Source: JAZDEU01 sp043808545 (GTDB lineage: Bacteria; Patescibacteriota; Patescibacteriia; JAZDEU01). Taken from it: DNA of 34,515 nt. The stretch is from assembly GCA_043808545.1 (NCBI GenBank), contig JAZDEU010000058.1, positions 1 to 34,515 of the forward strand, read 5' to 3'. Position numbers and translations under genes: made by a program. The notes beneath the pieces are model-generated. The model was not told the DNA's origin. It was given only the letters and a program-made list of their open reading frames with translations, and made no database searches. Shown one piece after another: positions 24,176-32,724 of the stretch (position 1 is its first letter; every line of letters begins with the position of its first letter).

Positions 24176-26122
24176 ATGTACGCAAAAATAGCTCCGATAA
24201 TGCGGCTGCCAAGAAAATTAAAAAATTTTGATTACTTAATACCTGAAAAATTAAAAGAAAAAATAAAGCTAGGGCAAATAGTAGAAATTCCTTTCCGCAA
24301 CAGCCAAAAAAATGGGATAATTTTCTCAATCCATGATGACGAGCCTTGCGCTAATTTAAAAAATATCTTGCGGATTATAGAACGCAATCCGATAATTAAC
24401 GATGCCCAAATAAAATTATTGTCTTGGGCTTCTTTTTATTATTGTTCTTCTCCTGCCGCTTTTTTGAACGCTATTATTCCTGAAATACCCGCATTAAAAA
24501 AATTTGCGCGAAAAATTTATTCCGACGAATGCAATCTGCCCAAAAAAAAATTAAAAATTTTAAAATCCGAAATTCCTAAGATTCAAAAGATACTCAAAAA
24601 AATTTTAGAAAATAAAAAAATATTGCTGCAATGGAATAACTATTACAATAAGACAGCTATTTACATAAAATTATTAGAAAAATTTTCTGCTGACAAACAA
24701 GTTATCTTGATATTCCCGCAATTTTCCGATTTAAAAAAATTTTTATATTTCTTGCCTGAAAATTTAAAAGTTAATACATCTATTTTGCGCAGTGATTTGC
24801 CAAAGAAAAAACATTTTCTAGAATGGGAAACTATAAAAAATAAAAAGAATGGAATAATTATCGGGACAAGACAAGCGATTTTTGCTCCCCTAGAAAATCT
24901 GGGATTAATAATTATTGATAATGAAGAAAATATATCGCATAAACAATGGGAGCAAAATCCAAGATACCATACTCTTAAAATCTCAAAAAAACTGCAGAAA
25001 ATAACAGACGCAAAAATAATCATAGCGAGCAATATCCCTTCCGCAGAAACTTATTATATTTCAAAAAAAGAAAAATATAAGATTATTTTAGAAGATGACG
25101 GCGATGATTTTAGAATTAAAAATAATATAAAAATCATACAGATGCAAGATGAATGGAATAAAAAAAATTATTCAATTCTTAGCGAGGATGCGATAGATTT
25201 AATAAAAAAAAACATAAACCTGAACAAAAATTCTCTAATCTATATAAACCGCCGTGGCGCGAGCCAATTGGTTATATGCAAAGATTGCGGATATATTCCT
25301 TTGTGCCCAAAATGCAATCTCGCTTTAACTCTCCATTCTGGAAAAGAAAATATCTTAAAATGCCATCATTGCAATTTCACAAAAATGCAAATAACTCCTT
25401 GCCCAAAATGCAATGGATTTAATATGAAATTTGCAGGAACAGGGACGGAAAAAGCAGAAAAAATATTAAAAGAAATTTTTAAAGACACAAGAATAATCCG
25501 CGTTGACACGGATAATAAAAAAAGGGGAATTAGGGATGACTTATTATGTACAGGCGAGACTAAAATAATAATCGCGACTAATGCTATTTTAAGCTATATT
25601 TCACCTATCAATATAGCTTCTTGCATATTTTTAAATATAGATACAAATCTGAATATTCCAAGCTTTAGAGCTTTTGAAAATACTGCGCAAATAATTAAAA
25701 ATTTAAGCTTATTAATAGAACCAGAGGGAGAATTGATAATCCAAAGCTATGGAAATATTAAAGAAAATTTACCATTTTTAAAAGAAAATTATGGCTTTAC
25801 TAAATACTATAATAGAATTATTGAAGAAAGACGGAATATAAACTATCCTCCGTTCTCCCAATTAATAAAATTGACATTTAAGAATAAAGATGTTAAAATA
25901 ACAAAATTTGCAACAGACAAATTGTTTAATATTTTAAACAAAGAATTAGGAATAAAAAAGAATATATCTTTATTAGAACCTATTACCTTGCCTGCTCAAC
26001 GCAATAACTATATAAATGAAATAATTATAAAGAACAAAGGCGACGCTGATGATTTGCAAAAATGGCTCACTGCTAATGTCCCCCAAGAATGGATAATAGA
26101 TATTGATCCGATTGAAATCTAA
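24176..26122 (+). CDS. priA: PriA-like primosomal protein N' with degenerate ATPase motifs
   Basis: PriA restarts replication at forks. The N-terminal DNA-binding part, GTRQAIFAPLENLGLIIID, PRYHTLKISKKL, YINRRGASQLV and GTGTEKAEKILKE identify the family. Eight zinc cysteines are intact (368, 371, 377, 380, 396, 399, 409, 412). The helicase motifs are not. The Walker A place reads WNNYYNKT (153-160) instead of GVTGSGKT; Walker B/DEEH reads DNEEN (248-252); and the VAGRAGR motif VI is replaced by NLSLLIEPE (about 509-517). ATP-driven unwinding is therefore unlikely. It may act as a structural fork-binding or primosome scaffold. The frame is long and uninterrupted, so it appears maintained. Confidence 0.85.
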   Translation: MYAKIAPIMRLPRKLKNFDYLIPEKLKEKIKLGQIVEIPFRNSQKNGIIFSIHDDEPCANLKNILRIIERNPIINDAQIKLLSWASFYYCSSPAAFLNAIIPEIPALKKFARKIYSDECNLPKKKLKILKSEIPKIQKILKKILENKKILLQWNNYYNKTAIYIKLLEKFSADKQVILIFPQFSDLKKFLYFLPENLKVNTSILRSDLPKKKHFLEWETIKNKKNGIIIGTRQAIFAPLENLGLIIIDNEENISHKQWEQNPRYHTLKISKKLQKITDAKIIIASNIPSAETYYISKKEKYKIILEDDGDDFRIKNNIKIIQMQDEWNKKNYSILSEDAIDLIKKNINLNKNSLIYINRRGASQLVICKDCGYIPLCPKCNLALTLHSGKENILKCHHCNFTKMQITPCPKCNGFNMKFAGTGTEKAEKILKEIFKDTRIIRVDTDNKKRGIRDDLLCTGETKIIIATNAILSYISPINIASCIFLNIDTNLNIPSFRAFENTAQIIKNLSLLIEPEGELIIQSYGNIKENLPFLKENYGFTKYYNRIIEERRNINYPPFSQLIKLTFKNKDVKITKFATDKLFNILNKELGIKKNISLLEPITLPAQRNNYINEIIIKNKGDADDLQKWLTANVPQEWIIDIDPIEI

Positions 26123-26390
26123 AATATAATCCGAATCTACAAATTAGTATCCGAATGATACGAATACCCAAATAGTCAATCCGAATTATTCGGGGACTGC
26201 CGCCAAACGCTTAGTGCGTCATTCTGAACCCGCTTTAGCGGGTGAAGAATCCCGTGGTTAAGCGAAAAAACTCTGGGATTCTTCGTCGTTCCTCCTCAGA
26301 ATGACGCAAAAACACCATTTGGCGACAACCCCATTCGGATGAATTCGTTTTCGTGGCATTCGGATACATTCGTGAATTCGGATTATATTT
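26123..26390. repeat. Three nested palindromic elements between priA and def
   Basis: Outer: AATATAATCCGAAT (26123) and ATTCGGATTATATT (26390), continuing inward with GTATCCGAATG and CATTCGGATAC. Middle: GGGGACTGCCGCCAAA (26192) and TTTGGCGACAACCCC (26332). Inner: GCGTCATTCTGA (26216) and TCAGAATGACGC (26307), with GAAGAATCCC and GGGATTCTTC. Each lies in the loop of the previous one. No gene is present. Confidence 0.85.
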
Positions 26391-26393
26391 ATT

Positions 26394-26912
26394 ATGCTAT
26401 TACCGATTATAACTTCTCCAAATAAAATTTTACGGGAAAAAGCGCGGGAGATTACTAAAGAAGAGCTTGAATCAGAAAAAATTCAAAAGCTTATTTTAGA
26501 TATGGGAGAAACTATGAGAAATGCTAATGGAATCGGATTGGCCGCTCCTCAAGTGAACGAGAGTTTGCAAATTATTTGCATGGATATGCGCGAATGCGAT
26601 CCGCATGGAAGCATTAGAAAAAAAATTATCCCTAATTTAACACATACGCAGGCTGGCGGCAATGAAATTTTCATACTTATAAATCCGCGCATAACATGGA
26701 GTTCTATTGTTAAAAATATAATGGAAGAAGGATGTTTAAGCATTCCCGAAATAAAGTCGCGAATAAAGCGCCCTAAAAACATTAGGGTAAAATGTTTAAA
26801 CGCAAAAGGCGAGAAAATTAAATTTAAAGCGACTGAACTATTCGCGAGAGTTTTACAACATGAGATTGATCATTTGAATGGGATATTATTTATTGATAAA
26901 ACAATAAAATAA
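26394..26912 (+). CDS. def: Peptide deformylase
   Basis: Removes the formyl group from nascent N-terminal methionine; partner of Fmt, encoded just downstream. The 172 residues show all three motifs: GIGLAAPQV (46-54), EEGCLSIP (111-118, metal ligand Cys114) and QHEIDHLNG (155-163, His156, Glu157, His160). A segment of about 20 residues around RECDPHGSIRKKIIPNLTHT (66-85) is longer than the usual loop between motif 1 and the central strands. It could be another repeat-derived insertion, but this is not certain. TATATT four bases before the ATG hints at a leaderless message. Confidence 0.95.
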   Translation: MLLPIITSPNKILREKAREITKEELESEKIQKLILDMGETMRNANGIGLAAPQVNESLQIICMDMRECDPHGSIRKKIIPNLTHTQAGGNEIFILINPRITWSSIVKNIMEEGCLSIPEIKSRIKRPKNIRVKCLNAKGEKIKFKATELFARVLQHEIDHLNGILFIDKTIK

Positions 26913-26965
26913 TCTTAATGTTAATTGCTATTAGATTGAGCGCTATGCCGCGCATTTTAATTTTC

Positions 26966-27078
26966 AATTCTCAATTTTCAATGAATGTTCAATTTCCAAT
27001 TTCCAAACAATTACAGATATTTGAAAATTATTTAATTGAAAATTGATTGGAAATTGGAAATTGAAAATTAAAAATTTT
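26966..27078. repeat. A/T-rich inverted repeat between def and fmt
   Basis: AATTTCCAATTTCC (26991-27004) pairs with GGAAATTGGAAATT (27049-27062), and further TTTTCAATT units flank it. This 'text-like' repeat type also occurs, in part, inside tgt. The gap has no gene. Confidence 0.7.
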
Positions 27079-27127
27079 ATATAAACCAAAACATCTAAAA
27101 TCCCGCGTATTTATTTTAAATAAAAAT

Positions 27128-28090
27128 ATGGACACCAAAACTATAAATATCCTATTCTTCGGCACATCAGAATTTGCAGTGCCCATCCTCCAAAAATTGA
27201 TAGATGAAAAATATAATATTGCGGCGGTTGTGACACGGCCAGATAAACCTGTCGGGAGAAAACAAATACTAACACCTTCGCCAGTTAAACTTTTAGCTGA
27301 AAAATATAGAATTCCAGTTCACCAGCCTGAAAATTTCTTATCGTACGGGCGCGATGCATCGCGCCCCTACTTTGACTTAATTATCACCGCCTCTTACGGA
27401 AAAATTATTCCGAAAGAAATGCTGGATTTCCCAAAATACGGCGCGCTGAATGTCCATCCTTCCCTATTGCCAAAATACAGAGGTTCTTCACCTGTTCAAT
27501 ATGCTATTCTTAATGGAGATAAAGAAACTGGAGCAACGATAATGTTAATGGATGAAAAAATGGATCATGGAAAAATTTTAGCGCAAGAAAAAATTAGAAT
27601 TGAAGACCGCCAAACATTTCTAAGTCTTCATAATGAGCTAGCGCAAATTAGCGCTGAATTATTAGTAAAAACTATACCTTTGTGGATTAACAATGAAATA
27701 AAACCATGCCCGCAAGACTGCGCAAAAGCGACATACGCAAAAATTATAACTAAAAAAGATGGAAAAATAAATTGGAATAAATCTGCAGAAGAAATAGAAT
27801 GTCAAATACGAGCATTTTCTTTGTGGCCGGGATGTTGGACGATTTTAAATATAGATGGAGAAGAAAAATGTTTAAAAATTATAGATGCTGCCGCAGAAAC
27901 AAAACACTATCCGGCTCGCGCAGATTGGCAGGCAGGTAAGATAATAAAAACTGAAAACAAAAAAATGACCGTAGTATGCGGTTCAGGAATTTTGAAAATT
28001 TTACAACTTCAAATAGAAGGTAAAAAAATAATGGCGGGTGAAAATTTTTTAAACGGACATCAAAAACTTATCGGACAAATTTTAAAATGA
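27128..28090 (+). CDS. fmt: Methionyl-tRNA formyltransferase with in-frame palindrome
   Basis: Formylates initiator Met-tRNA using 10-formyl-tetrahydrofolate. The 320 residues contain LFFGTSEFAVPIL, VVTRPDKPVGRK, the catalytic LNVHPSLLPKYRGSSPVQ (Asn108, His110) and MDEKMDHGKIL (Asp146), then the C-terminal tRNA-binding domain INWNKSAEEIECQIRAFSLW. Residues 72-81 (SYGRDASRPY) are encoded by a 28-nt palindrome of the GTAGGGGCG family, replacing the usual short loop before DLIITASYGKIIP. Residues 308-314 are ordinary. It ends in TGA, showing that UGA is a stop in this organism. def and fmt form the usual functional pair. Confidence 0.96.
   Translation: MDTKTINILFFGTSEFAVPILQKLIDEKYNIAAVVTRPDKPVGRKQILTPSPVKLLAEKYRIPVHQPENFLSYGRDASRPYFDLIITASYGKIIPKEMLDFPKYGALNVHPSLLPKYRGSSPVQYAILNGDKETGATIMLMDEKMDHGKILAQEKIRIEDRQTFLSLHNELAQISAELLVKTIPLWINNEIKPCPQDCAKATYAKIITKKDGKINWNKSAEEIECQIRAFSLWPGCWTILNIDGEEKCLKIIDAAAETKHYPARADWQAGKIIKTENKKMTVVCGSGILKILQLQIEGKKIMAGENFLNGHQKLIGQILK
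27343..27370. repeat. 28-nt palindrome inside fmt (GTAGGGGCG family)
   Basis: Two halves pair with a single mismatch; core GCGATGCATCGC, ends GTACGGGC and GCCCCTAC. The ends match those of the intergenic palindrome at 1994-2027. Confidence 0.85.
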
Positions 28091-28177
28091 TAAAAATCAA
28101 ACATCCCGCAATGCCCGCCGCCAATAAAATCTTTATTTGACTTTCTGTTGAAAGCATAAATTTAACTGCAGAATTTT

Positions 28178-29770
28178 CTAAACAATCAATAATATGACAT
28201 TGCATAGCATTAGATAGCCTATACCCAGCGGATGGTTCATATATGGACTAAAAACGCTTGTAGCTAAAATAACAATAACGGCTAACATACAACCTAATAC
28301 ATTCACACTATATGTTTCACGAAGAATGTTCCAGTACTCTTTAAAAATTTTCCATACTAAGAATAAATAAGCGAGCATGCCTGCAAAACCTATTTTAAAA
28401 ATTATATCTAGATATCCCCATTCAAAAGCATAAGTTGTATATTCTCCTGTCGGGCTGGAAGCGAGGACTCTCGGATCACCGCTCTTATATGTTATAGTTG
28501 AACCAAATCCCGATCCTATTATCGGATGATTTATAATTACGCGCGTTAACACTGGAAGCAAATTCCATCTGCTGCTTGCCCCAGCTTCTCCCGAAACAGA
28601 AGACGCTCTCTCGCTTAATAAGTCAACTGAAAATTCCGCGCTTTCTTTAGGATATGGAAATTGAACAACTAGAAAAATTAAAGCTAAACTTAAAATCATG
28701 CCTAAAGCTAATTGCAAAGTAAATTTCGCTAATTTCTTCCAAGAATATTTTAACTTAAAAATAAAAACTATATACATTGCTATCACTGCTATAAATCCGC
28801 CCACCCAGAAACTGCGAGACATCCCCAATAATATCACGGACAAAAATAAAATGAACAGCAAAAAATTAAAAGAAAATATTTTTAATTTTACGCTTCCGTT
28901 TTGAATTTTGAGTTTTGAGTTTTGAATTTTTCTGCTATTAGATTGCAACATCTTATTGCATTCCGGCAACATTGATGCAACCGCAAAAAATAAGGCGATA
29001 AGAACATATATATGCGACTGAAAAAAAATACGATAAAATCCGCCTTGCCATAAAGTTATCTCGCCAAGTCGAAAATCTCTTACCCATCTATATAAAAATT
29101 CCATCGCGTAATACATTTTATGGGAAAAAATAAATAAGAGAAATATTGTTTTTAAAGAAAGAATAATTATTGAGGCGATCAATATTTCAAAAATTGCTTT
29201 TAAATGTTCTTTTTCTTTTATTGCATATACGAACGGAAAAATTAAAGCAAAATACAAATAACTATTAGCGTCAAAAAAAACATTGCTTATGCCATTTTTT
29301 CTTATTAAGCCCCAAATAACGCCCCACGCTAAAAATAAAAAAAGTAAAAAATAATATTTTAAAAACCCCGTTAAATATGTTCCAGCCTTTTTATCTTCAA
29401 TAGAATCAATAGATTTATTTAACGGGGCAAATTTATTCTCTTTTAATTTATCTAAAAATTCTTTTCTCTCTTTTTTATTTATTAAAAATTTTGTAAGCCA
29501 AACCGACATTATAATAAGAAAAAATCCTATCCTAATAGAAATTGCAGTCCCTCCAATTTCATAAAAGAAAAGATAACCAAACGATCCGATAAAAAGTTCC
29601 GCGAGCATTATATATATTCCATATTCTAATTTTTCTAAAGATAAAATAAGCGCTAAAATTAAAATGGCGAAAAAACAAGCTTTATTAAAAACTGGATATA
29701 AAAAACCGCAGAAAGAAAAAATTTCAGCTAAGATTAAAAATAATATTGTGAGACGAAAGTATTTAGACAT
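28178..29770 (-). CDS. O-antigen ligase/polymerase-like membrane protein
   Basis: About 530 residues with ten or more membrane spans and one large extracytoplasmic loop near the C-terminus (about residues 390-450 from the ATG). The loop contains SSRWNLLPVLTRVIINHPIIGSGFGS, of the type seen in Wzy/WaaL ligases; the 'PIIGSGFGS' turn is characteristic. These proteins join or polymerise lipid-linked glycans outside the membrane. I place the start at ATG 29770 (MSKYFRLT); the further upstream TTG at 29800 would translate repeat text. Residues about 281-292 (KIQNSKLKIQNG) are encoded by A/T repeat text (28902-28936) between two spans. Located downstream of tgt on the same strand. Confidence 0.8.
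   Translation of the reverse strand: MSKYFRLTILFLILAEIFSFCGFLYPVFNKACFFAILILALILSLEKLEYGIYIMLAELFIGSFGYLFFYEIGGTAISIRIGFFLIIMSVWLTKFLINKKERKEFLDKLKENKFAPLNKSIDSIEDKKAGTYLTGFLKYYFLLFLFLAWGVIWGLIRKNGISNVFFDANSYLYFALIFPFVYAIKEKEHLKAIFEILIASIIILSLKTIFLLFIFSHKMYYAMEFLYRWVRDFRLGEITLWQGGFYRIFFQSHIYVLIALFFAVASMLPECNKMLQSNSRKIQNSKLKIQNGSVKLKIFSFNFLLFILFLSVILLGMSRSFWVGGFIAVIAMYIVFIFKLKYSWKKLAKFTLQLALGMILSLALIFLVVQFPYPKESAEFSVDLLSERASSVSGEAGASSRWNLLPVLTRVIINHPIIGSGFGSTITYKSGDPRVLASSPTGEYTTYAFEWGYLDIIFKIGFAGMLAYLFLVWKIFKEYWNILRETYSVNVLGCMLAVIVILATSVFSPYMNHPLGIGYLMLCNVILLIV
28902..28936. repeat. A/T text-like repeat inside the O-antigen-ligase-like gene
   Basis: Three units of TTTTGA(A/G)TTT (GTTTTGAATTTTGAGTTTTG and onwards) identical in style to the intergenic repeats at 19740-19770 and 23118-23142. 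They are read in frame as KIQNSKLKIQNG. Confidence 0.65.
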
Positions 29771-29892
29771 GTAATTAATTTTAAATTTTAAATTGCGCAA
29801 ATTTTAAAAAAATAATAAATAATAAAATTACAAAGATTATAAAATTCAGAGTTTTAAAATTTGTTATTGGATATTTAAAATTTTTTTAAAAT

Positions 29893-31074
29893 TTAAAATT
29901 TAAAATTTCTTATTCCCTTCATCAGCCCCATATAAAATTCTAAATTATTCAATGTCGCCAGTCTCGCGCCCAAAAGCTCTTTCATTTTAAACAGATGGCG
30001 CAAATACGCTTTTTTATATTCTTGCAGTTCCTGCAGTTTTGACTCCTCGTTTATCGGCGAAAAATCTTTCACAAATTTTGAATTATTGATGTTTATTGAA
30101 TTATAAAATTTTTCATTTAATTTTAAACTTCCTGCCTGCGCAGGCAGGTTAACTTTAAACTTTAAACTTTGGAACAGCTTCCCATGCCTAGCTTCCCGTG
30201 TCGGAATAACGCAATCAAACATATCCCATCCGTAAGAAACGCATTTTATAATATCATCCGGAGTGCCTACGCCTAGCGCGAAACGCAAAGAATCCTCTGG
30301 AATTAAATTAGCAGTATAAGCTAAAATATCTTCCATACGATTTCCTTCCGCGTCAACTGGTCGCGCGCCGAATCCATAACCGTCAAATCCGATTTTTATA
30401 AGTTCATCCGCGCAATATTTTCTTAAACTTTTTTCCGCGCCTCCTTGTATAACGGAAAATAACAAAGGCTTTGAGACATCTTTTAGTTTTCTTTTTTTTA
30501 CTTGCTTTTCATATTCTTTTCGGCATCTTTTCGCCCAAGAAATAGTGCGCTTTACGGAATTTTCCAATTCGTTTTTCGCATAATCATTCGGCGGGCAATC
30601 ATCTAAGCATACCATCATATCAACTCCTAAATCAAATTGAATTTGAATAGATTTTTCCGGAGTCAGCTCGTGAAACGATCCATCAAGAGGAGATTTAAAA
30701 ACAACTTTATCGTCAAAAATTTTCCCCATCTCTTCTCTCCTTCCCCCCTTGAGTGTGGCGTTGCGAATCAATGAAAAAACCTGAAACCCGCCGCTGTCCG
30801 AAAGAAGCGGATGCGGCCAGTTCATAAAAGAATGAATACCGCCTTTCATTTTTAATTTTTCATTTTTAATTTTTAATTTTGATATTCCCGGCTGTAAATA
30901 TAAATGAAAAGTATTAACAACCATTGGACCAACTCCCGCCATTTCCAAATCAGCGCGGGATAATCCTTTTACATATCCTCTCGTCGCGTCAGGCATAAAA
31001 AACGGCGTTTGAATCTCTCCGTGAGCCGTTTTGATTATTTTTTTTCGTATATTGAACGCCGTTTTAGAATTCAT
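29893..31074 (-). CDS. tgt: Queuine/preQ1 tRNA-ribosyltransferase homologue lacking zinc ligands, with repeat insertions
   Basis: Exchanges guanine 34 of certain tRNAs for a 7-deazaguanine base. The barrel and active site are kept: VNTFHLYLQPG, LSDSGGFQVFSL with Asp93, SVIQGGAEKSLR, ALGVGTPDDIIK, and DMFDCVIPTREARHG with the nucleophile Asp287. The C-terminal zinc site is gone: where other enzymes have C-x-C-x-x-C and later H, this one has Ser345, Leu347, Leu350 and Asn376 in INEESKLQELQEYKKAYLRH and LGARLATLNNLEF. Repeat text encodes ISKLKIKNEKLKM (64-76), and a CCTGCCTGCGCAGGCAGG palindrome encodes NLPAQAG (309-315). At 393 residues it is slightly long. Activity is uncertain. Confidence 0.9.
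   Translation of the reverse strand: MNSKTAFNIRKKIIKTAHGEIQTPFFMPDATRGYVKGLSRADLEMAGVGPMVVNTFHLYLQPGISKLKIKNEKLKMKGGIHSFMNWPHPLLSDSGGFQVFSLIRNATLKGGRREEMGKIFDDKVVFKSPLDGSFHELTPEKSIQIQFDLGVDMMVCLDDCPPNDYAKNELENSVKRTISWAKRCRKEYEKQVKKRKLKDVSKPLLFSVIQGGAEKSLRKYCADELIKIGFDGYGFGARPVDAEGNRMEDILAYTANLIPEDSLRFALGVGTPDDIIKCVSYGWDMFDCVIPTREARHGKLFQSLKFKVNLPAQAGSLKLNEKFYNSININNSKFVKDFSPINEESKLQELQEYKKAYLRHLFKMKELLGARLATLNNLEFYMGLMKGIRNFKF
30131..30148. repeat. CCTGCCTGC palindrome inside tgt
   Basis: A perfect 18-nt palindrome, flanked by AAACTTT-type direct repeats (30149-30171), read in frame as part of KVNLPAQAGSLKL. The same core occurs at 10170-10189 and 19592-19620. Confidence 0.85.
30845..30882. 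repeat. A/T text-like repeat inside tgt
   Basis: Alternating TCATTTTTAATTTT units (coding strand AAAATTAAAAATGAAA style), replacing the short loop after QPG in the enzyme and read in frame as KLKIKNEKLKM. Confidence 0.75.
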
Positions 31075-31183
31075 AAATAATAACCCCTTCGTTTTCTAAA
31101 TCAAATTTTATTTTTCTGTCAATTTTGCCAATCGCAGAAACCCCAAAATATTCTTTTCTAGTAACTACTCAGGTACCCGAGAA

Positions 31184-31284
31184 AGTGCCATTTGCTAAAA
31201 GAAAATGCGACCTCCATAAAATTTAATTTTAGCGCTGGAATTTGAATATTGCGTAAAATTAGGAGTTTTTAAGCAAATGGCACT
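31184..31284. repeat. Inverted repeat between tgt and the AAA ATPase gene
   Basis: AGTGCCATTTGCT (31184-31196) pairs with AGCAAATGGCACT (31272-31284), and CCTCC with GGAG inside. The sequence (G)CCATTTGCTAA also appears near 2630-2640. There is no gene in 31085-31300. Confidence 0.75.
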
Positions 31285-31300
31285 GGAATTACAAAATGCA

Positions 31301-31352
31301 AAGAGTCATAAACGCCAGTTGCTTTTCAAAGCAACTGGCGCTTATGACTCTT
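31301..31352. repeat. Palindrome copy 1 at the 3' end of the AAA ATPase gene
   Basis: AAGAGTCATAA.CGCCAGTTGC pairs with GCAACTGGCG.TTATGACTCTT. It covers the stop codon of the ATPase gene. The CGCCAGTTGCTTT core is shared with 32725-32755 on the other side of that gene. Confidence 0.85.
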
Positions 31353-32646
31353 CCATATATTTTAAAAAATTTTTTACTTTTATGGTTTTTTTATCAATTT
31401 GAATCTCTTCATCATATCCCATTGTAATGATATAAGCTTCTTTTTGCCCAAATTTATTCATCGCTTCCAATAATCCTCCTGTTTCTCTCTGTTTATTTTC
31501 ATTATTAAAATTCCAGCATACATTGATAAGTTTATCAATTTTTACCCCCTTTCTTATTAAAAAATCAACCTCATTTTTATTTTCCCAATAAAAAATATCT
31601 TCCTGTTTTCTTCTATATTCAAGATAAACTAAATTTTCAAACATTTTTCCAAGATTGTCTGAAAATCTGAAAGAAAGCGCATTATATAAACCTAAATCAA
31701 TAATATAAATTTTATGCGGATTATTTTTTTGTTTTGCAAAAGAATAAGAAAAATAATCTGCTGTTTGAACTAAAAAGACTTCTTTGGCGTATTCTAAAAA
31801 TTTGTTTGCCGTCGGCTGAGAAATTTTTTGTTTTTTTTCTGCCTGATATCCTGAAAACTTCGCCGAAATATTCACAATAAGATTTAGGCAAAATTCTTTT
31901 AATTTTTTCACATCTCGTATCTCATAACGTTGCACAATATCTTTTTCTATAATAGCAGAATAATAATCCTTAAGAATTTGCGTTTTATCTTTTTCTTCTT
32001 TGGTCAAAACCACTTGCGGCAATCCTCCAAACTCCATATATTCTTTAAAAAATTTTCTTAAAACCGGCGATCCTTTGCCTGTTATATTTTCAAATAAATC
32101 GTCTTTATTCTTAAATTTAAGAAATTCTTTAAAATTGAGCGGAAAAATTTCATTTGAATATATCCTGCCAGTTAAAGATGTTCCATATTCTTTGGATAAT
32201 AATTTTGACGACGAGCCTGTGATATAAAATTTTATTTTCTCGTTGCGATCATAAAGCCCGCGAATAAATTTTTCCCACTGCGGAACATTTTGTATTTCAT
32301 CCAAAACAATAAATATTTTACCTTCGGGATTAAAATGTTCAAGATAAGCGTCATAAATTTGCAAAAGAAATTCTATATTCAAATATGGCGAGAAGGCGGG
32401 TTCTTCAAAATTTATATAAAGCGTATTTTGGGAAGAAGCATCGCCGGCGTCAATAATCTTTTTTATGACTTGCAGTAAAATAGTTGATTTGCCAGATCTT
32501 CTTACTCCGGCAACGACAGAGACTTCTTTAATATTTCGTTGCCTATATAGTTCGCCAACATATTGTTCGCGAATTATGCCTGTGTTGATAGATTTATTCC
32601 AAAAATTCCAAACATCTAAAATTTCTATTATTTGCGAGTTATTCAT
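31342..32646 (-). CDS. AAA ATPase with DUF4143 domain
   Basis: Family of stand-alone ATPases found patchily in bacteria and archaea, with unknown biological role. The 434 residues show Walker A GVRRSGKST (47-55), Walker B IFIVLDEIQNVPQWE (111-125), a sensor FYITGSSSKLLS and an arginine in TGRIYSNEIFPL. From about residue 210 (ILKDYYSAIIEKDIVQRY) the C-terminal DUF4143 part follows, with the typical KIYIIDLGLYNALSF and FENLVYLEYRRK and a nuclease-like NEVDFLIRKG near residue 350. It has its own promoter with a dyad and is flanked on both sides by copies of one palindrome. It may be mobile or recently acquired. Confidence 0.9.
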   Translation of the reverse strand: MNNSQIIEILDVWNFWNKSINTGIIREQYVGELYRQRNIKEVSVVAGVRRSGKSTILLQVIKKIIDAGDASSQNTLYINFEEPAFSPYLNIEFLLQIYDAYLEHFNPEGKIFIVLDEIQNVPQWEKFIRGLYDRNEKIKFYITGSSSKLLSKEYGTSLTGRIYSNEIFPLNFKEFLKFKNKDDLFENITGKGSPVLRKFFKEYMEFGGLPQVVLTKEEKDKTQILKDYYSAIIEKDIVQRYEIRDVKKLKEFCLNLIVNISAKFSGYQAEKKQKISQPTANKFLEYAKEVFLVQTADYFSYSFAKQKNNPHKIYIIDLGLYNALSFRFSDNLGKMFENLVYLEYRRKQEDIFYWENKNEVDFLIRKGVKIDKLINVCWNFNNENKQRETGGLLEAMNKFGQKEAYIITMGYDEEIQIDKKTIKVKNFLKYMEES

Positions 32647-32679
32647 ATAATAAAGTATATTTTTGTATTTTGCATCATA

Positions 32680-32708
32680 ATACTAAACTATATTTTAGTA
32701 TATGTCAA
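32680..32708 (-). promoter_or_regulatory. Promoter with operator-like dyad for the AAA ATPase gene
   Basis: On the minus strand TTGACA (plus 32703-32708) and TAGTAT (plus 32680-32685) are 17 nt apart. A dyad ATACTAAA-CTATAT-TTTAGTAT (32680-32701) fills the spacer and -10 box, which is well placed for a repressor. Confidence 0.65.
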
Positions 32709-32724
32709 GATAACTCCAACAATT

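Noticed and set aside
27908..27945. Second repeat-derived insertion in fmt (PARADWQAGK)
   Set aside because: The DNA (GGCAGGCAGGT) hints at the CCTGCCTGC family, but the palindrome is too degraded to support the claim.
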